64,000 bases of DNA, from assembly GCA_022925895.1 (NCBI GenBank), contig JAKSYS010000108.1:54928-118927 (forward strand), written 5' to 3'. Source of the DNA: Fragilaria crotonensis (lineage: Eukaryota; Bacillariophyta; Fragilariophyceae; Fragilariales; Fragilariaceae). The translations under genes were made by a program, and so were the position numbers. The notes beneath the pieces were generated by a model. That model ran no database searches and was not told the origin of the DNA. It was given only the letters and a program-made list of their open reading frames with translations. Below, piece by piece: positions 30,201 to 38,221 of the stretch; position 1 is the first letter of the stretch; each line of letters opens with the position of its first letter.

Positions 30201-30803
30201 GACCAAGTTCAAGCGGCTGAGGAAGCAGAGACTGTCGTCGAAGAAGAAGAACACCCGGATAGCGAAAGCACAGACGATCCAGAGTCGGAAGCCGAAGAAG
30301 CGAATCCGCGCACTGATCCAACAGAGGAAACGGAAAACGTGAGAGTGACGAGGTCGGGAAGAACATCGAGACCGCCGACAAAGTTGACATTAGCACAACA
30401 TCACCTACACGCCCAAGCACACAACGTGTGTGAACAGTACAGTATCGAGACTGCACGGGTAATCGCTGTAACAATGTGCCACATGGCGGAAATGCTTTTT
30501 AATCCGCAGGGCAAAACTGCATACCACTTCGTACAATCCTACAGTCTCATGAGAGGACTCAAGAAGTTTGGAAACAAAGGCAGAGAGGCTGCGTACAAGG
30601 AAATGAAGCAGTTGCACGAGCGAGTGGTGTTCAAGCCAATCAAGGTTGCCGAATTGACAGAACAAGAGAGGCAACGAGCGATGGAGAGTTTGATTTTCTC
30701 GTGGAAAAGCGGGACGGTACGATTAAAGGGCGAACCTGTGCCAACGGTAGTACTCAGAGAGAGTACATGGATCGAGATGAGGCAGCCAGTCCGACGGCAA
30801 TGA
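27234..30803 (+). CDS. Copia Gag-Pol, first part (Gag, protease, integrase, start of RT)
   Basis: First ATG at 27234 (MSSKGRFAKKGKGSK). Gag region with a coiled/helical core, then a zinc knuckle CYCCGKAGHKSPSC (residues 349-362) and a Ser-rich linker. The protease has WILLDNQSSVSVF, with the putative catalytic Asp at residue 436 and DNQS replacing DSG/DTG, as in diatom copia. The integrase catalytic residues are Asp653 (LCMDAM), Asp710 (RCDNEF) and Glu741 (PEAERNN). A strongly acidic Asp/Glu-rich linker follows (about residues 905-1010), then the start of the RT (ERQRAMESLIF). The frame leaves the RT at about 30690 and stops at 30801-30803 after non-homologous residues. Function: particle formation, maturation and integration. 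Confidence 0.9.
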   Translation: MSSKGRFAKKGKGSKSQTKGSYSNAPAASKKQYVTDYNYYLGSSKQASDYETTTEFLINHIKKLYDYGNDIGSALEKLESIDTTAWKPSMQVSGETDEEIRAIENKQYEIEFKSDYDTYRKRMQVYENNLTKAYALLWERCAKAMKNKIEARSDYDKIKNNPILLLKAIKEHALNYQENRYSMSIVLDALRTLLGTKQKEGESLQDFTKRFRVARDVLKSHIGGPIILTKIVEAMEGYAEADDDKREKMHEQAFNQFLAFLYLDNADKAKYGSILTGLNTQQSLGNDQYPKSITESNNVLSNHKFDTMPNKSSGKKNNSTDGNKGKDKKDDDKDEDEVNLSFAQLEGKCYCCGKAGHKSPSCRDKGKPKEEWAINKAQSHAQTTASSDASSVTPPSINNTPPSSSSSSVTGWAGAHIELQFQQFDAHEMRDWILLDNQSSVSVFCNKELVQNIRRSNDGDMHLSTNGGVLVTTHKADLPQWGEVWFNESAITNIISYAEMADRYRITYDSGKEDAFIVHLSDDKAVRFTRLGNNLYVFKPPIKKQVQLLNTVEENKTFFTQRQFERAKRARDLYHALGTPSITDFKAMLRMNTIIGNPVTTEDIVMAEQIFGTDIGRIKGKTTRRKPAPVVSDYIEIPKELIATQRNVTLCMDAMKVNGLSFLTTVSRNIQYRTAQYVKHQTAEIYREVLGQVFRVYNAGGFQVTTIRCDNEFRPLIEPLADEFEVVMNFANAQEHVPEAERNNRVIKERVRATYHRLPYRQLTKTMVKMLVSESAKKLNFFPSKNGVSKFYSPRMMLHQRNLDYSRHCRYALGTYVQAHEEPKHSSTNAPRSLDCIYLRYKDNLQGGHELLHLPTNSIITRRNITSVPITPAIVSQVHTLAQAEDMPAGLKIENRTGQIFYDSAWIPGVDYDEEQFDDDLDDENFEHEEDQDDDPNDQLPEGQYDYDDGDDDDLLDYEDDAMSDDDDDDDGQDPHANNAGVAAEVIQGDQVQAAEEAETVVEEEEHPDSESTDDPESEAEEANPRTDPTEETENVRVTRSGRTSRPPTKLTLAQHHLHAQAHNVCEQYSIETARVIAVTMCHMAEMLFNPQGKTAYHFVQSYSLMRGLKKFGNKGREAAYKEMKQLHERVVFKPIKVAELTEQERQRAMESLIFSWKSGTVRLKGEPVPTVVLRESTWIEMRQPVRRQ

Positions 30804-32161
30804 CTGAATCCATTGTTATCACGGCAGTGATCGATGCGAAGCAACGTCGGGACATTATGACCGCTGACATTCCGAATGCATTCGTGCAAACGGACATTGA
30901 TAAGAAAGAGATCGGCGAACGCATCATCATGAAGATTCGAGGACCCTTGGTTGATATGTTGCTTGAGCTAAGTTATGAAACTTACGCTCCATACGTCGTG
31001 TACGAAGGAAGCAACAAGGTCTTATATGTCGCGATGGAGAAAGCCTTGTACGGCATGCTCCAATCATCCCTACTTTACTACAAGAAGTTCCGCAAGGATA
31101 TTGAATCTATTGGATTCGTTGTAAATCCTTATGATCCATGTGTTGCAAACCGAACTGTGAACGGTAAGCAACATACTGTCACCTGGCACGTCGACGACCT
31201 AAAATCCAGTCACGTTGACCCGAAGGTGAATGACGAGTTTTTGGAATGGCTCAAGAAGAAGTATGCCTCCGATAAAATCGGAGAGGTCAAGGCCGTGCGT
31301 GGTCATCGGCATGACTATCTGGCTATGGTACTCGACTACTCTAGTCCGGGAGTATTGAAGTTGGATATGACGAAGTACGTAAAAACGATGGTGGAGGATT
31401 TTCCGTTAACGCTGAGTGGTACTGGAGCTTTCCCGTGGACGAACAAGTTGTTTATCGTGGACCCCAAGTCGAAGAGGTTGGACGAAGAGCGAGCAAGTAT
31501 TTTTCATACTTTTGTTATGAAAGGAATGTTTTTGTGCAAACGTGCACGCCAGGACGTACAACCTGGAATTGCTTTTCTGTCGACTCGCACGTCAGAACCC
31601 ACCGAACAAGATTGGGCGAAGCTTGTCAAGCTGATGTTGTTTTTGAAAGCAACTCAGAACGACGTCACTACTCTGGAGGCGGATGACTCGCAAACAATTA
31701 AATGGTATGTGGACGCTTCGTTTGCAGTCCACAGGGACTATAAAAGCCATACGGGAGCGACTATGACGCTTGGAAAAGGTGTACTCAGTTCGGTGTCCAC
31801 TAAGCAGAAGGTTATGTCTCGGAGTTCCACAGAGGCGGAACTCGTCGGTTTGGATGATGTAATATCCAAGATTCTTTGGTCGAAGTTGTTTATCGTAGCG
31901 CAAGGCTACAACGTGAAAACGACCATCATATATCGAGACAATACCAGTGCGATGAAACTCGAGGAGAATGGAAAATCAAGTTCCGGGAAGCGAACAAGGC
32001 ACTTCCATATCAAGTACTTCTATATCACTGATCTGATCCAGCGCAACGAAGTCACAATCGAATACTGTCCTACCGATGCCATGATTGCCGACTACATGAC
32101 GAAGCCATTGGTCGGAGCGAAGTTTGTACACTTTCGCGCCAGTATAATGCGGGCTACATGA
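30701..32161 (+). CDS. Copia Pol, second part (RT and RNase H)
   Basis: This frame continues the RT from EKRDGTIKGRTCANGSTQRE (about 30702) and has no separate start of its own; it should join the upstream frame by a -1 type shift or a lost base. RT motifs: MTADIPNAFVQTD, MEKALYGMLQSSLLYY and the catalytic TWHVDDLKSSH (HVDD instead of YVDD, as in diatom copia). RNase H: KWYVDASFAVH, KSHTGATMTLG, MSRSSTEAELV and IYRDNTSAM. It ends at 32161, 22 bp before the 3' LTR. Function: synthesis of cDNA and removal of RNA. Confidence 0.88.
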   Translation: MEKRDGTIKGRTCANGSTQREYMDRDEAASPTAMTESIVITAVIDAKQRRDIMTADIPNAFVQTDIDKKEIGERIIMKIRGPLVDMLLELSYETYAPYVVYEGSNKVLYVAMEKALYGMLQSSLLYYKKFRKDIESIGFVVNPYDPCVANRTVNGKQHTVTWHVDDLKSSHVDPKVNDEFLEWLKKKYASDKIGEVKAVRGHRHDYLAMVLDYSSPGVLKLDMTKYVKTMVEDFPLTLSGTGAFPWTNKLFIVDPKSKRLDEERASIFHTFVMKGMFLCKRARQDVQPGIAFLSTRTSEPTEQDWAKLVKLMLFLKATQNDVTTLEADDSQTIKWYVDASFAVHRDYKSHTGATMTLGKGVLSSVSTKQKVMSRSSTEAELVGLDDVISKILWSKLFIVAQGYNVKTTIIYRDNTSAMKLEENGKSSSGKRTRHFHIKYFYITDLIQRNEVTIEYCPTDAMIADYMTKPLVGAKFVHFRASIMRAT

Positions 32162-32183
32162 GCATCATCGTCCAGCAGGAGTG

Positions 32184-32422
32184 TGTTGGAATATCTAGGA
32201 AATTCAAGAAGAATTTTCACGATTAGAGTCATTCAGTCTATGACTACCCAAGATCGAAAATTTACATGAAATGCATTCAGAGATAAGATCTCATACTTTA
32301 CTAAAACTCTTAGGAACGATTACATCGAACACTGTACATCTACAACCTATTTGACCCCCTGACATATCCTCAAGGGATATAAGAAGGCTATCGTGAGTAG
32401 ACCTCGGGGTGCAATTTCAACA
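32184..32422 (+). repeat. 3' LTR of copia element
   Basis: Matches 26911-27148 except for one extra C in the run at about 32352-32357. It is preceded by a short purine-rich GCAGGAGTG (weak polypurine tract) and followed by GCGCC. Confidence 0.95.
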
Positions 32423-32576
32423 GCGCCGGCATGTGGGCATGCTGGGTATGATAATGGATTAATCGATAAAGACCTCCTAGCTTATTGTGCTGGCATGGAT
32501 CCCTACATCGGAAATGGTTCTTAGCATGCCATTCCAAGCCGCATCACAATTCACAAGTCGATAATCTCCACCAGGA

Positions 32577-33445
32577 TTACTCAGCAGCATCTTCTACAGA
32601 TTCCTCCGCTGACTTCTCGCCTGCATCATTTGCAGCACATAGCGTTTCCAGACAAGACGATTTGAGTGCCGGACTGACGGCCTTATCATCCAAATAAACA
32701 TCACAAAAAGGCCTTGGCCAAGCCGCTGCTAGGAACTACACCCTGCTCCTTTCCATTCACAGTGACTTCCAACCCTTCTTCCGTGCAATCAAATTGAAAC
32801 GTAGTGCCCTTGGTCGCTGCTCCTTCAATTCCATTGGAGATAAGCTCCTTCAAATCCTTGAGTTCCGCATCGCTGCCTTGGTGTCGCGGAGCGACCGACT
32901 CGGCAATCGCCGATGCCATTTTTTCGGCGCCCACCTTGAAATTCATTTTCAGCATAAATGTGGTGTTGGATGCCTTGGCACTTTCACGCAACGTCGAGAG
33001 CGCTTCCGTTCCCTTGTCATCCGCCGAGTTGGGAATTGATGACATGGATTCCTTGACTGCGTCCGACACGTACATGCCGACACTGTAAATCTAGACCACC
33101 AAGCAGCAACAACAATAACAACAACATCAGATGATACGTTAGCAAGGGATGCGGACACGTAGTTTTAATGAGCAGCATAGGACAAGCCTGCGCCAGCTGT
33201 ACGAACATGCAAGCCGTCGCAAAGCACAGGATCCCTTAGCGGGAGCACTCGCGAACGGAACGTACCTTGATGGGGCCCTTTTTCCTCACACCAACTCCAG
33301 CAATCTTGAGGTCGTCATTCAACCGAGGAGCAAAGGCGATTCCAGTTGCAGGATCAGTCATGGCGGCAGAAACAACAGCCACATTTGTGAGCGATGCTAC
33401 AAGCAAGCCAGCAGAGATGATAATGCTTCTTATTTTGATCATCAT
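32577..33445 (-). pseudogene. Chalcone-isomerase-like protein, two exons, frame break in A5 run
   Basis: Exon 1 (33445-33266) starts MIKIRSIIISAGLLVASLTN, a hydrophobic signal or transit segment, then FAPRLNDDLKIAGVGVRKKG. The intron 33265-33091 (175 bp) has GTACG/CTAG ends and joins PIK to IYSVGMYVSDAV in exon 2. IAGVGVRKK..IYSVGMYV is the hallmark of chalcone-isomerase-fold (CHI-like, fatty-acid-binding type) proteins. Exon 2 as read stops at 32701 after GLAKAFL. Ignoring one base of the A5 run at 32705-32709 extends the frame in a plausible way to a stop at 32577, with an acidic tail. The break may be real or a homopolymer sequencing error. A non-enzymatic lipid-binding role is likelier than flavonoid chemistry in a diatom (inference). 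Confidence 0.65.
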
Positions 33446-33970
33446 GATAATGAAAAACCTTCACTATTTTGCGAGGTGGCCTTGCAATACACTTCCTTAT
33501 CTGACAGAATGGTGTTGGAAGTGTGAGGCCAAGCAATGCGTAAAGATCTGGTGTCACATTTGGGTTCAACCTGGAAGCTGGCGCGGTCGTCCGGATTTGC
33601 CCATGTCATCAATCAAAGAACTTGCGGTGCAGTACGAGAGGTTGACTTTGTCGACAGTGCTACTAGAGTGATCTGTACCAGGATCTCTGGATTGTACTCC
33701 AGTATTTGACATGTCGCTACCGTAGTCGGTACAGTATGTACATTGTGCATGTATGTGTTTTTTCTCGAATAGAGATCTGAGGTACTGTTACATGTGCTTG
33801 TACACGACTTCAGTACTATATTACTGTATGAACCAACGCTCGTCGAAGTATGACATATTGTTCCATCTTGTCATCATATATAAAATTCTTTGATTTTCTT
33901 GCATCGATTACAGCAAACGCACGCTACCGGTACAAAATACAGACCTGTAACACACCAAGGAACAAACATC
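33446..33970. other. Divergent promoter region
   Basis: Lies between the minus-strand CHI-like gene and the plus-strand LYR/ApaG gene, so it probably carries both promoters. It is rich in GTAC-type words. No gene seen. Confidence 0.5.
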
Positions 33971-35066
33971 ATGATTCGATCCGCAATCCAACGGCACAGC
34001 CAAGCTTTCTCCAATGTCAGTCGACTTGGACCCTGTTTGTTCTGCAGTCGGGCTAGTTCTAATGCTGCGACTGTTGGACTTTATCGGATTCTCCTCCGAC
34101 AGATCAGGGCCTTGCCAGAAACTCCATTCCTCCTTCAACCAACGTTGCGACCAGTTTACGGAATACAGACGTGGCGTCAGAGCGTTCTCCCTCTAGAAAC
34201 GCAAGACAAGAGCATCTTCAAACTTTTCTGTATTTGGAATGACGGAGCCTTTAAGACAAGGAACGACAGCGTGTACGATTGGTACAAGGATCTGGTGGGC
34301 AATAATTTGGAGGACGAAGAGGGTTGGGTCCGCGGAAACATGGATTATTGCTCGTGGACATCACGCGAAGCCCTGACAAATGCAGCTCGCACAGCCTTTT
34401 CCGCTCCACTGACGGATCTCTGCCCCATGTCAACTAGAAAGACTCTAGCCATTGTTGCAGTACGAGTCCTAAACCTCTTTGAACGCCTGCTGCAGCAAAG
34501 CCGAGTTTCGATGCACGATGGACTGCGAGTGGTTGCGACTAGTAGGTACGAATTGTACATGTGTTGATGTGTGCTCGTCGTCCATGCGTCGCGATCGCGC
34601 ACTAACGCTCTATCATTCCCACTATTAAAGTTGCGTGGAAGTAGCGACTCCTGCCGAAGAACCAAGATACCGTTATGCATACAGAATCCGAGTCGAGAAT
34701 CTCCCCGACAACGACAAAACCGTGCAGCTACTGGGAAGAACATGGCACATCCAGGAAGAAGATGAATCCCGCGTTCCTGTGGGAGATCCCATTGTGGTGC
34801 AGGCTCCCAAGACGGGCGTTGTGGGCGTCCTGCCAGTCCTCCATCCGGGAGAGTACTTTGAATACATGTCGGGATGTGAATTACCATCACGGAATGGCAC
34901 GATGAGCGGTGCGCTTCACATGGCAGTTGTACCCCCGCGAACAAAAACTGCCTTGGTCGGTGATGACGTTGATGCTTTTCATTCAAAGGATCAGTTTCAG
35001 CTTGTCGTTCAACCATTTCCATTGATTGCTGTCGACGGCGACTTCCAAGCGAGGAACTGGTACTAG
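33971..35066 (+). CDS. LYR-like motif plus ApaG (DUF525) domain protein, two exons (336 aa)
   Basis: Exon 1 is 33971-34545, the intron 34546-34630 (85 bp; GTACGA...TAAAG), and exon 2 34631-35066. The join AG|T TGC GTG GAA keeps the frame. The N-terminus (MIRSAIQRHSQAFSNVSRLG) is basic and hydroxylated, like a mitochondrial presequence. GLYRILLRQIRALP at about residues 36-50 resembles an LYR motif. The C-terminal 125 residues form an ApaG domain: YRYAYRIRVENL, VQLLGRTWHI, GVVGVLPVLHPGEYFEYMSG and NGTMSGALHM. ApaG domains are small beta-sandwich modules, in eukaryotes known from POLDIP2 and F-box proteins. The combination with LYR would suggest a mitochondrial adaptor. The ApaG call is firm, the LYR call moderate. 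Confidence 0.8.
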
Positions 35067-35552
35067 TTACTTGACTAGTACTATTTTTGGTAGTGCACTC
35101 CGAATAAGTCGTGCAACGGCGTTTACAGATAGAAGGAGTTAACAACACCCCTTAACGAAGGAGCTACCGCAGTGATGTATTCCAACTTCACTGGAGCAAC
35201 ACTATTCGTGAAAGTGTACCATTCATACCTGCCTAGAATGAGCCTCTAGAGCTACCGGTTCAGAAAAGCCCTGAACGAGGCGCCTTAATTAATAAACAGC
35301 CCTCCCCATCCCTCAGTAACACATCTGATCATATGCATACGACGAATGATGAATACAACAGCAGTACTCTGATGTGATGGTGCTAAAAGGGTCAGTGCTT
35401 CTCAGCACTCGGAGTACGGGTACTACCAGTAGTATTGTACCTTCTTGCATGCACACACCCCATGGACAACTGGACAATGGACTACGTCATACTCGGACTA
35501 CGGACGACGGACTACGGACGAGCGTGGAAACGTACCCCTAGTACATGTACCA
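35067..35552. other. Intergenic spacer
   Basis: No gene seen. GTAC-, CTACGGACG- and ACTAC-type repeated words occur at 35410-35525. Confidence 0.4.
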
Positions 35553-35998
35553 CAGTGCATGACATCTGAGATAAAAACGATACCCGAACCCGCAGCCGGC
35601 CGATTTTTCGCAGAGGCTTATGGCCGCAGCCGGCCGTATGCCGATACGTTGGCCCGGCCGTACCCGTCCGCAGTCCGACAGTCCCTGCCCGCGCTGGGCC
35701 GCTGCAGGACTGTCACTGCCCGTACCCGTACCCGGCCGCAGTCGCACGGAAGTACAGTACGTAGTAGAAACCTAGTACACAGTACTTTACTAACAGTACG
35801 TAATCACCAACCACCGTAACCGTGAAAAATGACAGGTGATCTGCCCTTGACCCGCGATGGGCCGAACAGTGATAGGAATCGACCGGAGCCGGCCGGAACC
35901 GGCCGGGACCTAAATACACGGACCGCAGCCGCCCGAAATCACGGCCGGCCCACGGTTTCCGGCCGGCTGCGGCTAACGGGCCCCGATGTCATGCACTG
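35553..35998. mobile_element. GC-rich foldback or MITE-like element (446 bp)
   Basis: CAGTGCATGACATC at the left end and GATGTCATGCACTG at the right end are perfect inverted repeats, followed inward by CCGCAGCCGGCCG and CGGCCGGCTGCGG. The interior is built from CCGGCCG/GGCCGC words, far richer in GC than the flanks, and can fold into long hairpins. No ORF. Confidence 0.65.
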
Positions 35999-36286
35999 AT
36001 GTACCAGTACATACTAGTCGCACAGATGTACGATTCTACTAGTAGTATGCATAGTCCTCGCAGCTCCCAAGGACGAGTTCGGAGTACGGTGGTACTTGTA
36101 CCAGGTACATGTGCTAGTAGACATCTACAATGTAGAATACTGTAGTTGACTACCGCCTACTGTACATGCATCGCACCCTTAGCAAGGATTTCCCTCTGCG
36201 TACAGAGTACTACTAGTACAATTGCGCTATAGCACTCGGATCATGGTGCAAGTACTACAGTATTCATGCATATGCATCCTGTACCT

Positions 36287-37078
36287 GGAGGTTCCGGAAT
36301 TTCTGCTTCTATCCTAGTATTTCTTCTACAGGACTTTTTGTGTATCAGATTGCCACGCCAAACGGACAAAATAGGGACTGATCGAATTGGTTGGACACTG
36401 TTGGTATTCGTAGGTACTCAAGTACAATGGACAATTATCATTTTCTGATTTGACGGATTTTATTATAGAAGAAGAAAGTCCGCAGATTTCTTTCTCCTAA
36501 TTTCTTTCTTCTACTTAAGCAAATTGAAGCTTCTTCAATTTTCTTCTAGTTTCTCCCTTTTTCTCCTTTTTTCTAAACACCTTCTTCTATTTTCTTCCTT
36601 TTGCTTCCTTTCGCTTACTCCGTTGCAAGTCGTAGAATCTTAGTTTCGTTGATACGAAGTCGATCACATAAATACGTGTCGTACATAAAATTCACATTAG
36701 AGTTGCGAGGTATACACTGCTTTAAAAACCCTTTTGGACCATGCCACACTCTTTTCCAAATGAGCGAGTAGAGCTTCTCTCTTTTTCTTCCTTTTTCTCC
36801 TTTTTTCTTCACGGAATTTTTTCTTTCTTCCTTTCTCTTCTTTTTTCTTCCAGATTTTTTCCTTTCTTCCTTTTACTTGCTTTTTCTTCCGGGGTTTCTA
36901 TGAATGTATATAGAAATTGCATATGAATCGATGGACTTGTTTTGCTCGTCACGTTTTCAATTTCGGTTGATGTCCAAGGTTATCACGTCATGGCAAGCAG
37001 AAAAAAAGAAACGGTTTTGAAAAAAGTCCTTAAACATGAAAGAAAAACTAGTCCGAAAGCAAATATTCCGGGACCTCC
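36287..37078. mobile_element. Non-autonomous TIR element, family 2 copy 2 (0.79 kb)
   Basis: The left end GGAGGTTCCGGAATTTCTGC is inverted at the right end (GCAAATATTCCGGGACCTCC), matching the ends of 16408-17428. The left subterminal zone shares the CACGCC..ACGGACAAA-type block with that element. The interior is different: a pyrimidine/purine-rich tract (TTTCTTCC words, 36465-36610 and 36775-36890). No transposase ORF. Confidence 0.65.
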
Positions 37079-37647
37079 TGGTACTTGTACACAGTACCAG
37101 GTATGATACCTCGCAGAATGGCTCAAGGCGTACAGGCACTGTGCACTACATACACGATCCAAAAGATTTTTGGTGTCAGAAGTCAGAAATTCAGTCCCGA
37201 GAACCGTGATCGAACATGTGCCTGCAGCAACTCTTGGGCTCCGTATTCGCGAACACAGCATCGTACTGCATTATGCATACGATGATACCAGGTAGGTCAT
37301 CATGCGCCATACTCGGGGTACACTCCAATCTCCAATGGGCACACGTGCACCCCGAGCTACAAGTACTTCCGGAATGGGGGGAGGAGCGGAAGTGGCAAGT
37401 GACTGCATCTGTTTTCAGATTTCAGCAATCAGTCCCGAAGAAAATCTAAGAAAAATGCATGCTTCGCCATCCAGCGCAATAGAGTCAATGTTGTGAAGCT
37501 TTTCAACTAGACTACGTCGTTCATTTGAGGATAATTTGTCACTAACGATGCATTCATTGATATGAGTTGCCCACCACCGCGTGCACTATTTATAGAAATC
37601 ACACCAGTGATATCAATGTAGAAGGTTTTTGCAAAGAATCATCATTC
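37079..37647. other. Intergenic region
   Basis: No supported gene. It contains GTAC-rich words next to the TIR element and the 3' flank of the minus-strand 108-aa gene. Confidence 0.4.
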
Positions 37648-38221
37648 TTAGCTGAAGAAGCCCTTCTTTTCCTTTTTGCTAAATTTACGCGAAGTCTGGG
37701 TGAGTCGACGAGTGAGTTGAGCCTCAGACTCGGAACCAGTGGAAAGTGCTCGGCGCGTTTCGTTACCGGATCCGGAGCGCATTCCCTTGGTGGCAATCGC
37801 AGCGTCCCTCTCGGCGACCACCTTCGTTAACTCCTTGACCACGTCAGGGTACTTTTTGCATTCCGTTGGGATGTCAGATACCTTTGAGATCTGGTTTGCG
37901 AGGTTTAGGCAGTACGATTTGGTATCTTCACCTGTAGACGGTCATGTGAGATGTGCTGAGAGATGTGATGTTGACATCGATGGATACAAACAGAGCACAG
38001 CAGAGACGTGGCAACGCCTGGTACAACGTTTCCAGTCGCGAGATTCAGAGGAAACAAGTGCAACGCAACAGCAATCGGTCAACGCAAGCAGTCGAAAAAC
38101 AATAGCATGTGCCTTATCAAGGCACCTGTAACGCGGCAGATGCGCCTTCTGATCAGAATTAGAAATATGATTACATACCTTTGGAAGGATGGAGCTTGGC
38201 GTCCGCATGGATTAGGGCCAT
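37648..38221 (-). CDS. Small basic protein, two exons (108 aa)
   Basis: Exon 1 (38221-38179) encodes MALIHADAKLHPSK plus one base. The intron 38178-37932 (247 bp) has a GTATGT donor and a CTACAG acceptor, and the join AAA G|GT GAA GAT keeps the frame. Exon 2 (37931-37648) encodes SYCLNLANQISKVSDIPTE..., CKKYPDVVKELTKVVAERDA and a Ser/Arg/Lys-rich end (KFSKKEKKGFFS). The helical AERDAAIA region could be a short coiled coil. I do not recognise a family. The clean splice signals and phase are the main support; expression data would decide. Confidence 0.5.

Larger units (their letters stand above)
26911..32422 (+). mobile_element. Ty1/copia (CoDi-type) LTR retrotransposon, young
   Basis: A 5.5 kb element with LTRs of 238 bp (26911-27148) and 239 bp (32184-32422) that differ, as read, by one inserted C. 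It is flanked by a perfect 5-bp target duplication GCGCC (26906-26910 and 32423-32427). The LTRs begin TGTTGG and end CAACA. The order is gag with a CCHC knuckle, protease, integrase, RT, RNase H, which is Ty1/copia order. Near-identical LTRs and an intact duplication mean recent insertion. The only break seen is one frame change inside the RT (near 30690). The region after the 5' LTR suggests a self-priming mechanism. Confidence 0.95.

Noticed and set aside
30680-30803. Programmed -1 frameshift as the normal gag-pol strategy
   Set aside because: The frame change lies within the RT domain, after integrase, and no slippery heptamer is apparent. A mutation or sequence error is simpler.
34345-35148. 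A 267-aa minus-strand ORF
   Set aside because: Antisense of the ApaG gene and its intron; the plus strand has a firm domain match.
36465-36900. Pyrimidine-rich tract as a possible polypurine/regulatory or CRISPR-like array
   Set aside because: Units are irregular, without constant repeats and spacers; it is a low-complexity interior of a TIR element.
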